Shown: positions 1 through 9,541, counted from the first letter of the stretch. The stretch: 64,000 bases of DNA from an uncultured bacterium (GCA_934644775.1 CAKUDB010000002.1:62001-126000); one strand, 5' to 3'. Program-made: numbers and translations. Notes: generated by a model not told the origin, from the sequence alone.

Positions 1-2
1 AG

Positions 3-65
3 ATACAAGCTTTAAAAGGTTTAGGTGAGTTAACTGGCATAACGGGCGGCCTTTTCGTTAGGTAG
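3..65 (+). CDS. C-terminal end of an upstream gene (partial)
   Basis: An open frame enters from the left edge and ends at a TAG at 63-65, giving about 20 residues that finish with GLFVR. It lies upstream of, and in the same direction as, the transporter gene. The piece is too short to assign a family. It could also be a chance open frame, because only 21 codons are visible. Confidence 0.4.
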   Translation: MQALKGLGELTGITGGLFVR

Positions 66-102
66 ACAACTTGTCCCCCTAGGGAGTATCCCTTTTCTAT
101 TT

Positions 103-134
103 TTGCTTGTCTTTTTGTTTAATTTAGCTATAAT
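103..134 (+). promoter_or_regulatory. Candidate sigma-70-type promoter for the EamA transporter
   Basis: A perfect TATAAT lies at 129-134. Possible -35 elements are TTGCTT at 103-108 (20-base spacer) or TTGTCT at 108-113 (15-base spacer), neither with ideal spacing. It sits between the partial upstream gene and the transporter, in the right direction. Confidence 0.4.
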
Positions 135-244
135 GGGGGGCCACATTCTTAATCTCAAGGTTGATGTTCGCACTTTTACAAGGCTCTTCCACCGCGCCAA
201 AGGCGTTCGGTTTCTGCCTACTACGGTCGAAACGGTTTATATTT

Positions 245-1171
245 ATGAGTTCAAACCCTAAACAAGTTGATAGCGAAAAATCAAAATCCAGCACCTTTTG
301 GAACCAACGTACTGCCGATTTAACGATGATCTGTATATCTATGGCTTGGGGGACTTCCTACCTCTTTATGAAGCTGGGGTTGGGAGTTTTGCCTCCTTTT
401 ACCGTGTTGGCTTTGCGCTTTTGTATCGCTTTTTTCATAGTGGCCGCCATATTTTTTAAGCACCTCAACCATACTTGGCATACTATCGGCAACGGAGCTC
501 TGTTGGGAATACTTACCTACGGTATGTGCGCTTTACTTATTTTAGGCTTAAAAACTACTACAGCTTCCAATGCTGGCTTCTTGACCAGCACGGCTGTCGT
601 TATGGTACCTATCTTTCATGCTTTTCTGGTAAGAAAATTGCCTGATTTTTCAGTAGTAATAGGCACGGTTCTTACTACTGTGGGCATTAGTTGCTTAACT
701 TTGCAACAATCGTTGGTCTTTCATAGTGGAGACATACTCTGTTTTATAGGAGCAATTATTTACGCTATTTATATTATTTTAACCGATAAGCTCAGTAAAC
801 AAGACGATGGTTTACTTTTGGGCGTTTGGCAAATTGGCTTTGCTGGCCTTTATTCGGCGGTAAGTGCTTTAATTTTTGAAACTCCCTCTCTGCCTTCAAG
901 TACCGTAGGTTGGGTGGCCGTTTTAGGTTTGGCCGTGTTGGGTAGTGCCTTTGCTTTTATAGCTCAACCTGTAGCCCAAAAATATACCACCCCAGAACAT
1001 ACCGGAGTGCTTTTCTCATTAGAACCAGTATTTGCGGCGATCTTTGCCTTTATTTTTTTGCATGAAACTATGTCTGGTCGCGGCTATTTGGGAGTGCTTT
1101 TGGTTATGGCTGGCGTTTTGACCGTCTCCTTAAGAGCTAAGAAGCGAAAAGAACAGACGGTAAATAGCTAA
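245..1171 (+). CDS. EamA/DMT-family membrane transporter
   Basis: About ten hydrophobic helices in two similar halves identify a drug/metabolite transporter superfamily (EamA) permease of the inner membrane. The N-terminal repeat begins around ISMAWGTSYLFMKLG and the C-terminal one ends in FIFLHETMSGRGYLG, a typical EamA second-repeat motif. The substrate cannot be deduced; relatives export amino acids or other metabolites. The open frame extends upstream to a TTG at 161 and an ATG at 164, but those starts lie almost on top of the only AAGG and would add a polar tail. I prefer the ATG at 245 (308 residues), which gives the usual family length, although its ribosome-binding site is weak. The basic C-terminal tail (RAKKRKEQ) fits a cytoplasmic end. 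Confidence 0.85.
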   Translation: MSSNPKQVDSEKSKSSTFWNQRTADLTMICISMAWGTSYLFMKLGLGVLPPFTVLALRFCIAFFIVAAIFFKHLNHTWHTIGNGALLGILTYGMCALLILGLKTTTASNAGFLTSTAVVMVPIFHAFLVRKLPDFSVVIGTVLTTVGISCLTLQQSLVFHSGDILCFIGAIIYAIYIILTDKLSKQDDGLLLGVWQIGFAGLYSAVSALIFETPSLPSSTVGWVAVLGLAVLGSAFAFIAQPVAQKYTTPEHTGVLFSLEPVFAAIFAFIFLHETMSGRGYLGVLLVMAGVLTVSLRAKKRKEQTVNS

Positions 1172-1208
1172 TTTTTTATACAAAAAAGCACAACATTTTT
1201 TGACAAGA

Positions 1209-1253
1209 AAAGCGCTCTTAGCTTACCTATAAGGGCACAGCCTAGAGCGCTTT
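1209..1253 (-). terminator. Hairpin between convergent genes, likely terminator
   Basis: Ten-base arms AAAGCGCTCT (1209-1218) and AGAGCGCTTT (1244-1253) flank a 25-base loop. On the minus strand the stem is followed by TTTTCTTGTC, so it most likely ends the glycine-rich gene. It may also stop transcripts from the transporter, but the + side has no clear T tract. Confidence 0.55.
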
Positions 1254-1309
1254 GGGCATTTATCCAGCTTAAATAGCTATTGCTATAGGGAATAGCTGGA
1301 GCTTAATAA

Positions 1310-2176
1310 CTACCATCCGGGAGGAGGGCCACCGGGACCACCTGGACCACCTGGGCCAGGCCCCCAAGGATCGCGATGGTGAGGAGGGCCGCCGGGGCCA
1401 GGCCCCCAAGGACCACGGTGGTGAGGAGGGCCGCCAGGTCCAGGACCCCAAGGGCCATGATGGTGAGGGCCACCACGTGGAGGAGGCGGAGGGAAGAGGT
1501 CGCCGGGACGCCACCCAGGAGGGTGGGGGAATAGATCGCCGGGACGACGGGTTGGAGTTGGAGGAGTGGGGAAAGGACTAAAAAAGTTGGCACTGACAGT
1601 ATTTTCTGTAGCTTTGGAGGCAGCGCTAGAAACTGCAGCAGCTCCTAAGCCTACGGCAGCTCCGCCAACGGCGGCTTTACCCAAGCTGCTGTACAGATTA
1701 GAAGCTTCGGCACTGCTGAAGCCGTTGTATCGTTGAGCTGCTTGAGCTTGTTTGGCCATCTTGTTTTTATCGATAGCGCTGCCAACTTTAGAACCGATAC
1801 CGCCACCTAAAATAGAGCCGAGTAAACCGCCGCCCATCATACCTAAGGGGCCGCCCAACCTCATGCCTAGGCCTGTACCGAGCATACCGCCGATACCTTG
1901 GCCCACGATAGAACCGGCAAAACCACCCATACCAAAACTGGCGGCTGGATTGTGGGCTCCGTTAATAGGTATACAACTATCTAAAGATGCAGCCATAATC
2001 GGGACGCCGACTACAGCTCCGGCTAAGCCGGCGAGCCCCAACATTAAGGGGGCAGCCATACCGGGGGCAAATATCGATCCTGGGCCTAGAGGGCCACCGA
2101 AAAGACTAGGGCCACCGAACGGGGGGGGACCACCAAAGGGGCCAGGGCCTCCGAAAGGAATGCCAGGAGTGAACAT
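1310..2176 (-). CDS. Glycine-zipper protein with Pro/Gly/His-rich repeat tail
   Basis: A 288-residue protein of very biased composition. Residues 1-30 are repeated Phe-Gly-Gly-Pro units. Residues about 35-150 are hydrophobic and rich in Gly, Ala and Met, with GxxxG spacing (GGFAGSIVGQGIGGMLGTG and later GGGLLGSILGGGIGSKVG) like glycine-zipper membrane segments. A second Ala/Gly block near residues 165-190 (GKAAVGGAAVGLGAAAV) follows. The tail from about residue 200 is Pro/Gly/His/Trp rich, with three copies of a 14-residue unit GPWGPGPGGPPHHR. No signal peptide or catalytic motif is seen. The ATG at 2176 has a strong GGAGGT ribosome-binding site. I do not recognise a function. A surface, membrane-associated or metal-binding (His-rich) role is possible but inferred only. 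Confidence 0.75.
   Translation of the reverse strand: MFTPGIPFGGPGPFGGPPPFGGPSLFGGPLGPGSIFAPGMAAPLMLGLAGLAGAVVGVPIMAASLDSCIPINGAHNPAASFGMGGFAGSIVGQGIGGMLGTGLGMRLGGPLGMMGGGLLGSILGGGIGSKVGSAIDKNKMAKQAQAAQRYNGFSSAEASNLYSSLGKAAVGGAAVGLGAAAVSSAASKATENTVSANFFSPFPTPPTPTRRPGDLFPHPPGWRPGDLFPPPPPRGGPHHHGPWGPGPGGPPHHRGPWGPGPGGPPHHRDPWGPGPGGPGGPGGPPPGW
1354..1475 (-). repeat. 42-bp in-frame tandem repeat (about 3 copies)
   Basis: Near-identical 42-bp units start near 1354, 1396 and 1438 and code for the GPWGPGPGGPPHHR unit of the Pro/Gly/His-rich tail. The units keep frame, and the third copy is the most diverged, consistent with replication-slippage expansion inside a coding region. Confidence 0.75.
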
Positions 2177-2282
2177 ACTAGAACCTCCGTTAAAAATGTC
2201 TCCCCTGATGATAGCATATATTGCTAAAGTATGGAGCGCTTTAATGTGAACATTTTGGGTAAATATAAAGATAAGCTAAAAA

Positions 2283-2336
2283 AGCTGCCCTTTTTATAGG
2301 ATAAATTTCACTTACACTATGAAAAAATGGGCAGCT
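2283..2336 (-). terminator. Rho-independent terminator of the pfa operon
   Basis: On the minus strand AGCTGCCC (2336-2329) pairs with GGGCAGCT (2290-2283), followed directly by TTTTTTAGC. AT-rich inner pairing (CTATGAAAAA with the CTATAAAAA side) shortens the loop. It lies about 30 bases after the stop of the pfaC-like gene. Confidence 0.8.
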
Positions 2337-2365
2337 CAATCTTCTGGAGAAAAGAATGGCCAAAA

Positions 2366-5300
2366 TTAGTTAGGTAAAAGAACTAGGCCGAAATCTTTCA
2401 GCTCGTAGATTACTTTTCCGTCAGCTTGCAAGAAACCGTCGGCCTTTATATAGGGATTGGGCTCTAAGCCGATCTTTGTAATATCTGCTCTAACGGTAGT
2501 CTCTTGGTTAGTCTGTATAACTTGGCCTCGGTAGAGCCACTGGTGGGTACTGTTAGGCAAAATGGCTGAGAAGTGATGGCTATTTTTTAGATTGGGCCAC
2601 AACTTCAAGGCAGCGGCTTTAAGAGCTTGAATAAAAGCTTCCAAACCTAACGATCCTGGCATAACCGGATCTTGGAAGAAGTGAGCTTTAAAGAACCACT
2701 CTTGGGGATCGATCTTCTTTTGGCCAATAAGAGCGCCCAGTTGGTGGCTACCGCCTTGCTGATACCAACTATATTTATCGAGCATAAGTAAAGACTTGCC
2801 AGGCATGGCCAAAGAAGAGTCTTGGGTATTGCTACTGTCTTCGGGGGTAAAAGGAGCTAGTTGGGGCAAAATTTCCCAAGGCCCTTCCTGTTGGGGATAC
2901 CAGATACGTTTATCGGCTCCGCGTACCCCTACTTGGTCGGCTAAAGCCTTTTCGGTAAAGAAGCCAAAAGTAGTTTGGCCTTCGTAAATAGTGCGTCCTT
3001 GTTGGCCAAGCCACATATCAAAATCTTGGATAATCAGGCCGCCAGCTTCGGACGATTTAGTCATACGCACCTTTATAGTGACAGTACCAGTTTGCGGGGT
3101 GATCTCTTCATACAGGCGTGAAGAGCCACCTAAGTTGCGATAATGCAAATTCTCTTGGCTGTGCATAGAAGAACCAGCGTAACTGGAGACCCAACCGCAA
3201 ACTTGTAAAGCTATCTCATTAAGGATACAGAAGGGCATATTGCCAGTATGGCCGGCCTTAAAGTACCAAGCATCGGTAGGAATATCGTATTGGGCTTCAA
3301 CCCAACCGCCGGGGACAGCCTTAAGGAAAGGATGATCGGCGCTGACAATACGACTGACAAACTGATAAGGCGCTCCTGGCAGGCGAGCGATAAAGCGTGA
3401 ATCAAATGGGGCAAACTCAGGACCGAAAGCTAAAGAAGGGCGGCCTACGGCAAATTGCCTGAATTGCTCTTCATTGAAGATGGCTGGCTTAATAGGATCA
3501 CCTAAATGATGGGAAGGAGCAGCCGCTTGGGCTTGAGGTCGGCGCGAATGCCACAACTCTTCCAATTCTTGGCCGGTGGTTCCGGTAAGCTGCATAGAGA
3601 CATTTTCGAAGCCTACTACGCGCTTATTGTCAGCATACATAATGGCATCGGCAATTACATAAGGCTGAGGGTTGTAGCCCATCTCTTTAATCTCTACTTG
3701 ATAACGTACCGTCTTAGTAGTTTGCAAAACTGGACCACGACATTTAAGTACGGCTTTTACCCCTACGACCGGCTCGTAAGCGATCTTATCTTTTTCACCA
3801 ACCCAACCCAAGCGAGCCAACAAGAAACGCAAAGCGTGAGCGCAGCATTCGTACATTAAAGTGCCGGGCATAACCATGTCGTCGACAAAGTGACAAGTTA
3901 AATACCAATCTTCAGGATGGACATCAGCTTCAGCTACAACTTTACCTAAGCCCCAACGTCCGCCGAAAGGATCACACTCGGGAATGCGGTGGATTAAACG
4001 CAACAAATGAGAGGAAGGCAGACTGATAGGATCTTTTAAAGCTAATCCGGCAAAGTCTTGGCCAAAACAAGCTTCTAAATCGCCGCGACGTAAGGCTTCA
4101 ACTTGCTCGAAATTGTAACTACCAGCACTTAAAGGCACTAAGTCCTTCATATTGGGAGCTTTTTTGCCCTGTTTGGGACGTAAGTTCTCTTCAGTTAAGA
4201 CCAGGCCGCCGTTATTGCGTATCTCTTGGGCAGTGAAGAAACCGGCACAGCCATTGCGCATAGTTAAAAAGATCTGGTTATCGATCGTCCCTTCGTATTC
4301 GAAGAAGAAAAGCCAAGTGTCGCCCTGGTTGATAAAACGTTTAATACGAATATCGTAATGGATAGTTTCTCCCGGCTGAGGCAAACCGCGATGGAAGGTG
4401 ACATTGGCGTCTAAGAGGCGATAAACGCGCTTGCCTTGAGCTTTAAAGTCGATCCCTAACCAACTGCAGAGGAAAAGATCGGCTTGACCAGCTTCGACAG
4501 AAATAAAGACGGGAGCTCGGTTGCCGTCTAAATACCACATGCCTGGCACTACGTCGTGCTCAGTGACAACACGGCCCGAGCCTAAAGAGAGTGCTTCTCC
4601 CTCTACCGAAAGGATGCGATCTACTAACATAAGGGGCTCGGCAGGCAAGCGCACACGGGTAGAATAATTGTCGATAGGAGCAAACTTTTCGCCCAAAACT
4701 TTGCCTATCTTGCCTATCGCAAATTCTAAACATTGATCTCTATCTAAAAAGACCTTTTGACCGGGCTTAGCTAAAGAGGGTTTGCCTCCACAAATGTAGC
4801 CGTCTGAAGTGGTAAATTCGACACCGTGAAGTTTGGTTGTGTAAGTATGGGTGGTGCTGCTAGATTTGGCTGGGAATACTGGGACTGGAATTGTCGATTT
4901 TGTCTGGGCAGCAGGAGCTTCGAGTTTAGCGGCCCACTCGTTTTGGGGAAGGGTCGACAACCGTTTAATTAAAAGGCTCTGGCGCTCCATTAAGGAAGCT
5001 ATAGCTTGAGAGCTATCTTTGACAAAGTCGAGCCAACGGGAGTGGTTTTGCTGGGAAGATTGGCCTACTTCTACTAAAATATGCTCCAGTTGGTCTATTG
5101 TTGTAGAAGAAACAGTAGAACTAATGGGAGAGGCGTCCTTAGGTTCTACAGTTGTTAGGGCAGCAACTACAGAAACGGGCTTTTGAGGAATAGATACGGT
5201 TGCTAAATTGGTTGGAGAACTGGCAAGAGGAGTAACCGACTTAGGAGAAGATAAAATTTCCATTTTTTCTAAGATAGAAGGAGCAGTTGGGGGCAACTTA

Positions 5301-8300
5301 GGCATAGGTGGATCGAAAGATGGTCTACCTAAACAAATATCGAGGGTTTTAGCTTTCGTTTGGCTTGGGGGCAGGGGCTCGGCTGGGAAAAGCTTTCCTA
5401 AGTCGGGACGCAAGCCTTGGCTGATAGCTCCGGCCAGTAGACACTCTAAAGAGGCCAATTCAGCTTTGCCTCTATTGCTTAAACTGATGGCAAAGTGCGG
5501 CTTATCGGCCAAAATGCTGTTAATCATACGGCTGCAAGCGGCACCGGGGCCCATCTCCAGGAAGAGGCGCACTCCGTCTTGCCAAGCTTGGCGAATAGTT
5601 TTTGTATAATCGAAGCCAAAGCGACCGTGGGCTACAATAGAATCGGCAATCTTTTCCGAAGTTAAATTGTAGGAGCAATGGTAGTAGCCACTATAAAAAT
5701 CGATCCCTGGAGGAGGAGTACAGGGAAGGTGGTGCATATCCCAATATTCTTGGGCTACCGGATCTAAACAATCGCAATGTACTGTATCTACACCACTAAC
5801 TAAAATAGCTTTAGTCTGTAATTGGGCGCAGAGGGTGGCGACAGCTTGGCGAGTGCCGCCGACAACACATTCATTATCAGTATTGACAATGAGTAAACGC
5901 ACTTTGGAATTAGATTGTATAGCTTCTTTTACCTGGGCGGCGGGAACTCGGATAAGACCGACCGTCCATTCGAAAGGACTGCCTGAAGGGATATTCCAAG
6001 CTCGTCGAGCGGCCAGACAAGGGCCGGAAAGTTGCTCCCGGAACAGGTTGGAGCCTTCCATGCGTTTATACATTAAATCGCGTTCCGGCCAAGCTCTTAG
6101 AGCAAATAAAGCGGCCGATTCACCTAAGCTATAGCCTATAGCCGCTTGAGGCTCTATACCTAAGTAGCGGACTATATCGGTAGAGAGCATGGCGAAGGTA
6201 ACTTGGCTAAACATCATCTTGTGAGTATCGGAAGCCAAGTTCTTGAGAGAATCGTGTTGCCAGCCTTCTTGCCAACTCAAGCGGTAAGGCTGATTCCAGC
6301 GAGCCATAAATTCGTCGGCCATATAAAGATTCTCTCGCTCGAAACGATCCATGAGGGCCGGAAATTGTAAAGCCAGTTGGCGGCCTAAGCCGAGGAAATT
6401 GGCTCCTGAGCCTGGATAGACGAAAGCTACTTTGCCATGCTCGGCTAAGGGGGTAGGAGTATAAAATATAGAGTGGTTGGCCAGAGCTTTGTCGGCATAG
6501 TCCTCTAAATGTTTTAAGGCTAGCTTGAGGCGGATTTGGAATTCGTTCCAAGGCTCTTCGGTAGTTAAATCGATAACAAAAGCCATAGCCAATTTTTGCT
6601 TAGTGTCTTGGCGTTGCCACCAAGAAGCGCCCAATTTAAGCAAGGCTTCATCTGCCGGAAGGCCGCTCTCTCTAACAGAGTCGGCTTCTTGTTGCAATTG
6701 TAGCAATTGGGTTTTGAGATCTTGTACTTGAGTGGCTAAAGAAGCAAAGATAACCGCTTGAGCCGGTTCAATTGCCTTATTCTGGCTTACATAATCTTGG
6801 GCGGGCGCTTCTTCCAAAATGGAAGCCCAAATATGTTCAGGATGAGCTGTGCCCATTACGGCAACACAACGGGCTCCTTCAGCTCGATTGTGGAACCAAA
6901 AAGAGGGCTTTCTATGGACGCACAAACGGCTGCCTAATTCGGTAAGCCCGGCGCTAGGTTGTATATATTCAGGGGTAGCCGGTAAAATATGGCGATCTAA
7001 ACATAGAGCCATTTTGGCTACGGAGGCTAAAGCTGAAGAGGCTCCGCATTTGCCTATTATATTGCTGACCGAGCCTACAGAAAGGGGCAGGCTTCCCTGA
7101 TTGAGGCTATGGTTTAGTTGCTTTAAAGTTTGGGCTTGGCTAGGCTCGGTCAGTAAGTTGCCGTTGCTAAACTCCAAATAGCTAAGCTTTTCCGGCTTTA
7201 TTTGGGCTTGGCTACAAGCTTGCTCTAAGGCTGTCGGGGCAGCTGGCTGCTCTTCGTTTCCGCCTTGGCTATTTTCAGCTTGGCCAAAACCTTTAAGTAA
7301 ACAGTAAATATGGTCGCGGTCACGCTGGGCCTGGCTCAAGCGCTTCAAAACTAAACAGCAGGCCCCTTCGCCGTAACCGTCAATTTGGCCATCAAAATGG
7401 GAGTGGGCTTGACGCACGTCGCCTTGTAAATCGATAGCCCCTACCAGAGCTAAATCTAAATCACCCCTTTGTAAAGCTTGTACTCCTAATTTTAACGCTG
7501 TAAAGCCGGAAACTTCTTGGGCTGAAACTGTGAAAGAACAACCACCAAATTGAAACTCGCGAGCAAGTCGGCTGGCGGCAATGCTGCCCAAAGCTCCCAT
7601 AGTTCGGGTGGAATCTAAGGGCTTAGAAATCTCTTCTTGGAGCTCTTTAAGCCAAGCTTCAGCTTCTTGAGCGGTTAAATTCAAAGCTTGGGCCAGCTGT
7701 TGGACTTTATTCTCCAATTGCCAGCGCAAGTTAAAATTGGTGGAATTTAAGTCTAAAGCTATGCCTATAAAGGCAGCCGCTTGGTTGCGCCGTTGGCGTA
7801 GGGGTTGTTTAGCGTCGAGCATAGCTTGAGAAGCGACGTTTAATAATAGGGATTGTTGGGGCAAAATATTGGGAATATCGGTAGGCGGGATACGAAATTG
7901 GCCTAGAGGTATAGATACTTTCTCAATATAGGCTTGGCGGGCACCTGATTGGGCAACTTCACTTTCAGCCACGCCTTGCCAACGATCCTTAGGTAAATCG
8001 GTTAAGGCCGAAAGGCCGTTAAAAATAGCTTTTCTAAATTCCTCAGTCTTATCTAAAGAGCCAAAATGGCAGGCCAGACCAACGACGGCCACACTTTCGG
8101 CTGCCGATTCAGAGTCGATCTTATTTAAGTTGTCATTGGAACTATGGCTAGTAGGAGCAACTGGGGCTAAGGGATCGTATTCTTCTAAAATAAGGTGAGC
8201 ATTGATGCCACCAAAACCAAAACCGCTTACCGCTGCTCGGCGAGGACGATTAGCCTGCTTAGGCCAAACTACCTCTTTATTCTCTACGCGGAAATGGCTG

Positions 8301-9541
8301 CTAGCTAAAGGTAAGCCGGGCGTAGCAAAATTGACTTGAGGAGTAATTAGTCCTTTTTGCATATTCAGCAAGACTCTAATTAGTCCAGCCGAGCCAGCGG
8401 CCGTAAGTAAATGGCCAATCATAGATTTAACGGAGCGCAATTGGCACACACTACCCTCAGGAGCACCTTGCCACAGAGTTTGCAAGCTGTCAAATTCTAC
8501 TTTGTCTCCTACTGGAGTGCCCGTACCGTGGCATTCGATTAAATCTATATCCCAAGGTTGCAAACCGCTGGCGGTATAAGCTTGGCGTAAGCTGCGAATT
8601 TGCCCTTCGCTGGAAGGGGCTACTAAGCTGCCTTCAATATCATTGGATAGGCCCACACCTTTAATAAGGCCATAGATCTTGTCGCCTTGGGATAATGCGT
8701 CTTCCAAACGTTTGAGTACTACTAAACCGCAGCCTTCGCCTACCATTAAGCCGTCGGCCTTAGCATCAAAAGGAGAACATTTACCGCTTGGCGAGAGGGC
8801 TCGCAAAGCCGAAAAACCCATTTGGGTATAGAGACAATCGGGACGGGAAAGGCCTCCAGCCACCATAGCTTCGGCTCGGTAAGCTCGCAATTCGTCGCAA
8901 GCTAAGGCCACAGCTACCAAAGAGCTGGCACAAGCGGCGTCTAAAGTGTAACCGCCTAGGCCTAGGCCTAATCGACTAGCTATTAACTGAGCTGGTAAGC
9001 CGACTGGAGAAGTGTTGGCAGCGGTTGTGGCTTGGTCAGCTGGTACGGCCGGTCTGTCGGCAGCGGCTAAATTTAAGGCAGCCTTCTTTTGGGGAAAGGC
9101 AGCTGCCAATTTATGGCGCAAACGTTTTTCGAAGTCGCTACCCAAAATAGCTTCGCTAAGGGCAGAAGTGGTATCGGTAGGTAAAGCGATAGCTGCCATT
9201 ACTACACCAGTATGGCGTCTATCTATATAAGAGCAATCCTGGAGCGCTTGTTTGGCGGTACTTAAGCTCAAGGTAAATAGAGGATCGCTCCCTTGAGGCA
9301 AGCCCTCTTCCTCGGGAGTAGGAAGATTATGCAAATAATAACCACGCAAGCAGCGCAAAGCGTCGGCCTGGGGAGTTTTACTAAGGTGTTTTTGGGGCTC
9401 TATGGGCCAACGATCAGCTCCTGGCTGCTCAGAAAGATCCTTAGCTTCTTTAAGGCGCTGCCAATATTCTTGGACATTAGCGGCTCCGGGAAAATGAAGG
9501 CCCAGGCCGACTATGGCTATATCTGTATTACGTGCTGCCAT
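2366..9541 (-). CDS. pfaC: Pfa-type lipid synthase subunit, KS-CLF-AT-(hotdog)x4, PfaC-like
   Basis: A 2391-residue cytosolic megasynthase. Domains in order: an active ketosynthase (about 1-455, DAACASS with Cys204, HGTGTPVGD, and KSMIGH); a chain-length-factor KS copy (about 485-925) in which the alignment puts Glu676 in place of the catalytic Cys (SAQEVSGF); an acyltransferase (about 1030-1330, GYSLGES with Ser1138); then four hotdog folds from about 1620. Folds two (about 1886, FVDDMVMPGTLMYE) and four (about 2295, FFQDPVMPGSLGLE) carry the FabA-type helix motif. Folds one and three look degenerate, matching the pseudoDH-DH-pseudoDH-DH tetradomain known for PfaC. It would elongate and dehydrate the acyl chain carried by the PfaA ACPs. 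The KS-CLF-AT-DH-DH fusion resembles myxobacterial Pfa3, but the protein ends within the last hotdog, so the AGPAT domain of Pfa3 is absent. It starts 38 bases after the pfaA stop with a weak ribosome-binding site. Confidence 0.92.
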   Translation of the reverse strand: MAARNTDIAIVGLGLHFPGAANVQEYWQRLKEAKDLSEQPGADRWPIEPQKHLSKTPQADALRCLRGYYLHNLPTPEEEGLPQGSDPLFTLSLSTAKQALQDCSYIDRRHTGVVMAAIALPTDTTSALSEAILGSDFEKRLRHKLAAAFPQKKAALNLAAADRPAVPADQATTAANTSPVGLPAQLIASRLGLGLGGYTLDAACASSLVAVALACDELRAYRAEAMVAGGLSRPDCLYTQMGFSALRALSPSGKCSPFDAKADGLMVGEGCGLVVLKRLEDALSQGDKIYGLIKGVGLSNDIEGSLVAPSSEGQIRSLRQAYTASGLQPWDIDLIECHGTGTPVGDKVEFDSLQTLWQGAPEGSVCQLRSVKSMIGHLLTAAGSAGLIRVLLNMQKGLITPQVNFATPGLPLASSHFRVENKEVVWPKQANRPRRAAVSGFGFGGINAHLILEEYDPLAPVAPTSHSSNDNLNKIDSESAAESVAVVGLACHFGSLDKTEEFRKAIFNGLSALTDLPKDRWQGVAESEVAQSGARQAYIEKVSIPLGQFRIPPTDIPNILPQQSLLLNVASQAMLDAKQPLRQRRNQAAAFIGIALDLNSTNFNLRWQLENKVQQLAQALNLTAQEAEAWLKELQEEISKPLDSTRTMGALGSIAASRLAREFQFGGCSFTVSAQEVSGFTALKLGVQALQRGDLDLALVGAIDLQGDVRQAHSHFDGQIDGYGEGACCLVLKRLSQAQRDRDHIYCLLKGFGQAENSQGGNEEQPAAPTALEQACSQAQIKPEKLSYLEFSNGNLLTEPSQAQTLKQLNHSLNQGSLPLSVGSVSNIIGKCGASSALASVAKMALCLDRHILPATPEYIQPSAGLTELGSRLCVHRKPSFWFHNRAEGARCVAVMGTAHPEHIWASILEEAPAQDYVSQNKAIEPAQAVIFASLATQVQDLKTQLLQLQQEADSVRESGLPADEALLKLGASWWQRQDTKQKLAMAFVIDLTTEEPWNEFQIRLKLALKHLEDYADKALANHSIFYTPTPLAEHGKVAFVYPGSGANFLGLGRQLALQFPALMDRFERENLYMADEFMARWNQPYRLSWQEGWQHDSLKNLASDTHKMMFSQVTFAMLSTDIVRYLGIEPQAAIGYSLGESAALFALRAWPERDLMYKRMEGSNLFREQLSGPCLAARRAWNIPSGSPFEWTVGLIRVPAAQVKEAIQSNSKVRLLIVNTDNECVVGGTRQAVATLCAQLQTKAILVSGVDTVHCDCLDPVAQEYWDMHHLPCTPPPGIDFYSGYYHCSYNLTSEKIADSIVAHGRFGFDYTKTIRQAWQDGVRLFLEMGPGAACSRMINSILADKPHFAISLSNRGKAELASLECLLAGAISQGLRPDLGKLFPAEPLPPSQTKAKTLDICLGRPSFDPPMPKLPPTAPSILEKMEILSSPKSVTPLASSPTNLATVSIPQKPVSVVAALTTVEPKDASPISSTVSSTTIDQLEHILVEVGQSSQQNHSRWLDFVKDSSQAIASLMERQSLLIKRLSTLPQNEWAAKLEAPAAQTKSTIPVPVFPAKSSSTTHTYTTKLHGVEFTTSDGYICGGKPSLAKPGQKVFLDRDQCLEFAIGKIGKVLGEKFAPIDNYSTRVRLPAEPLMLVDRILSVEGEALSLGSGRVVTEHDVVPGMWYLDGNRAPVFISVEAGQADLFLCSWLGIDFKAQGKRVYRLLDANVTFHRGLPQPGETIHYDIRIKRFINQGDTWLFFFEYEGTIDNQIFLTMRNGCAGFFTAQEIRNNGGLVLTEENLRPKQGKKAPNMKDLVPLSAGSYNFEQVEALRRGDLEACFGQDFAGLALKDPISLPSSHLLRLIHRIPECDPFGGRWGLGKVVAEADVHPEDWYLTCHFVDDMVMPGTLMYECCAHALRFLLARLGWVGEKDKIAYEPVVGVKAVLKCRGPVLQTTKTVRYQVEIKEMGYNPQPYVIADAIMYADNKRVVGFENVSMQLTGTTGQELEELWHSRRPQAQAAAPSHHLGDPIKPAIFNEEQFRQFAVGRPSLAFGPEFAPFDSRFIARLPGAPYQFVSRIVSADHPFLKAVPGGWVEAQYDIPTDAWYFKAGHTGNMPFCILNEIALQVCGWVSSYAGSSMHSQENLHYRNLGGSSRLYEEITPQTGTVTIKVRMTKSSEAGGLIIQDFDMWLGQQGRTIYEGQTTFGFFTEKALADQVGVRGADKRIWYPQQEGPWEILPQLAPFTPEDSSNTQDSSLAMPGKSLLMLDKYSWYQQGGSHQLGALIGQKKIDPQEWFFKAHFFQDPVMPGSLGLEAFIQALKAAALKLWPNLKNSHHFSAILPNSTHQWLYRGQVIQTNQETTVRADITKIGLEPNPYIKADGFLQADGKVIYELKDFGLVLLPN

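Noticed and set aside
1303..1593. Further minus-strand frames inside the 42-bp repeat region
   Set aside because: They are alternate frames of the same repeats, with skewed Ser/Trp/Arg or Leu/Val composition, and start inside the accepted gene.
1752..2249. Long + strand open frame opposite the glycine-rich gene, coding a Pro-rich chain
   Set aside because: It is the antisense image of the Gly/Pro-rich coding sequence; it has no ribosome-binding site and the minus-strand gene has a strong one.
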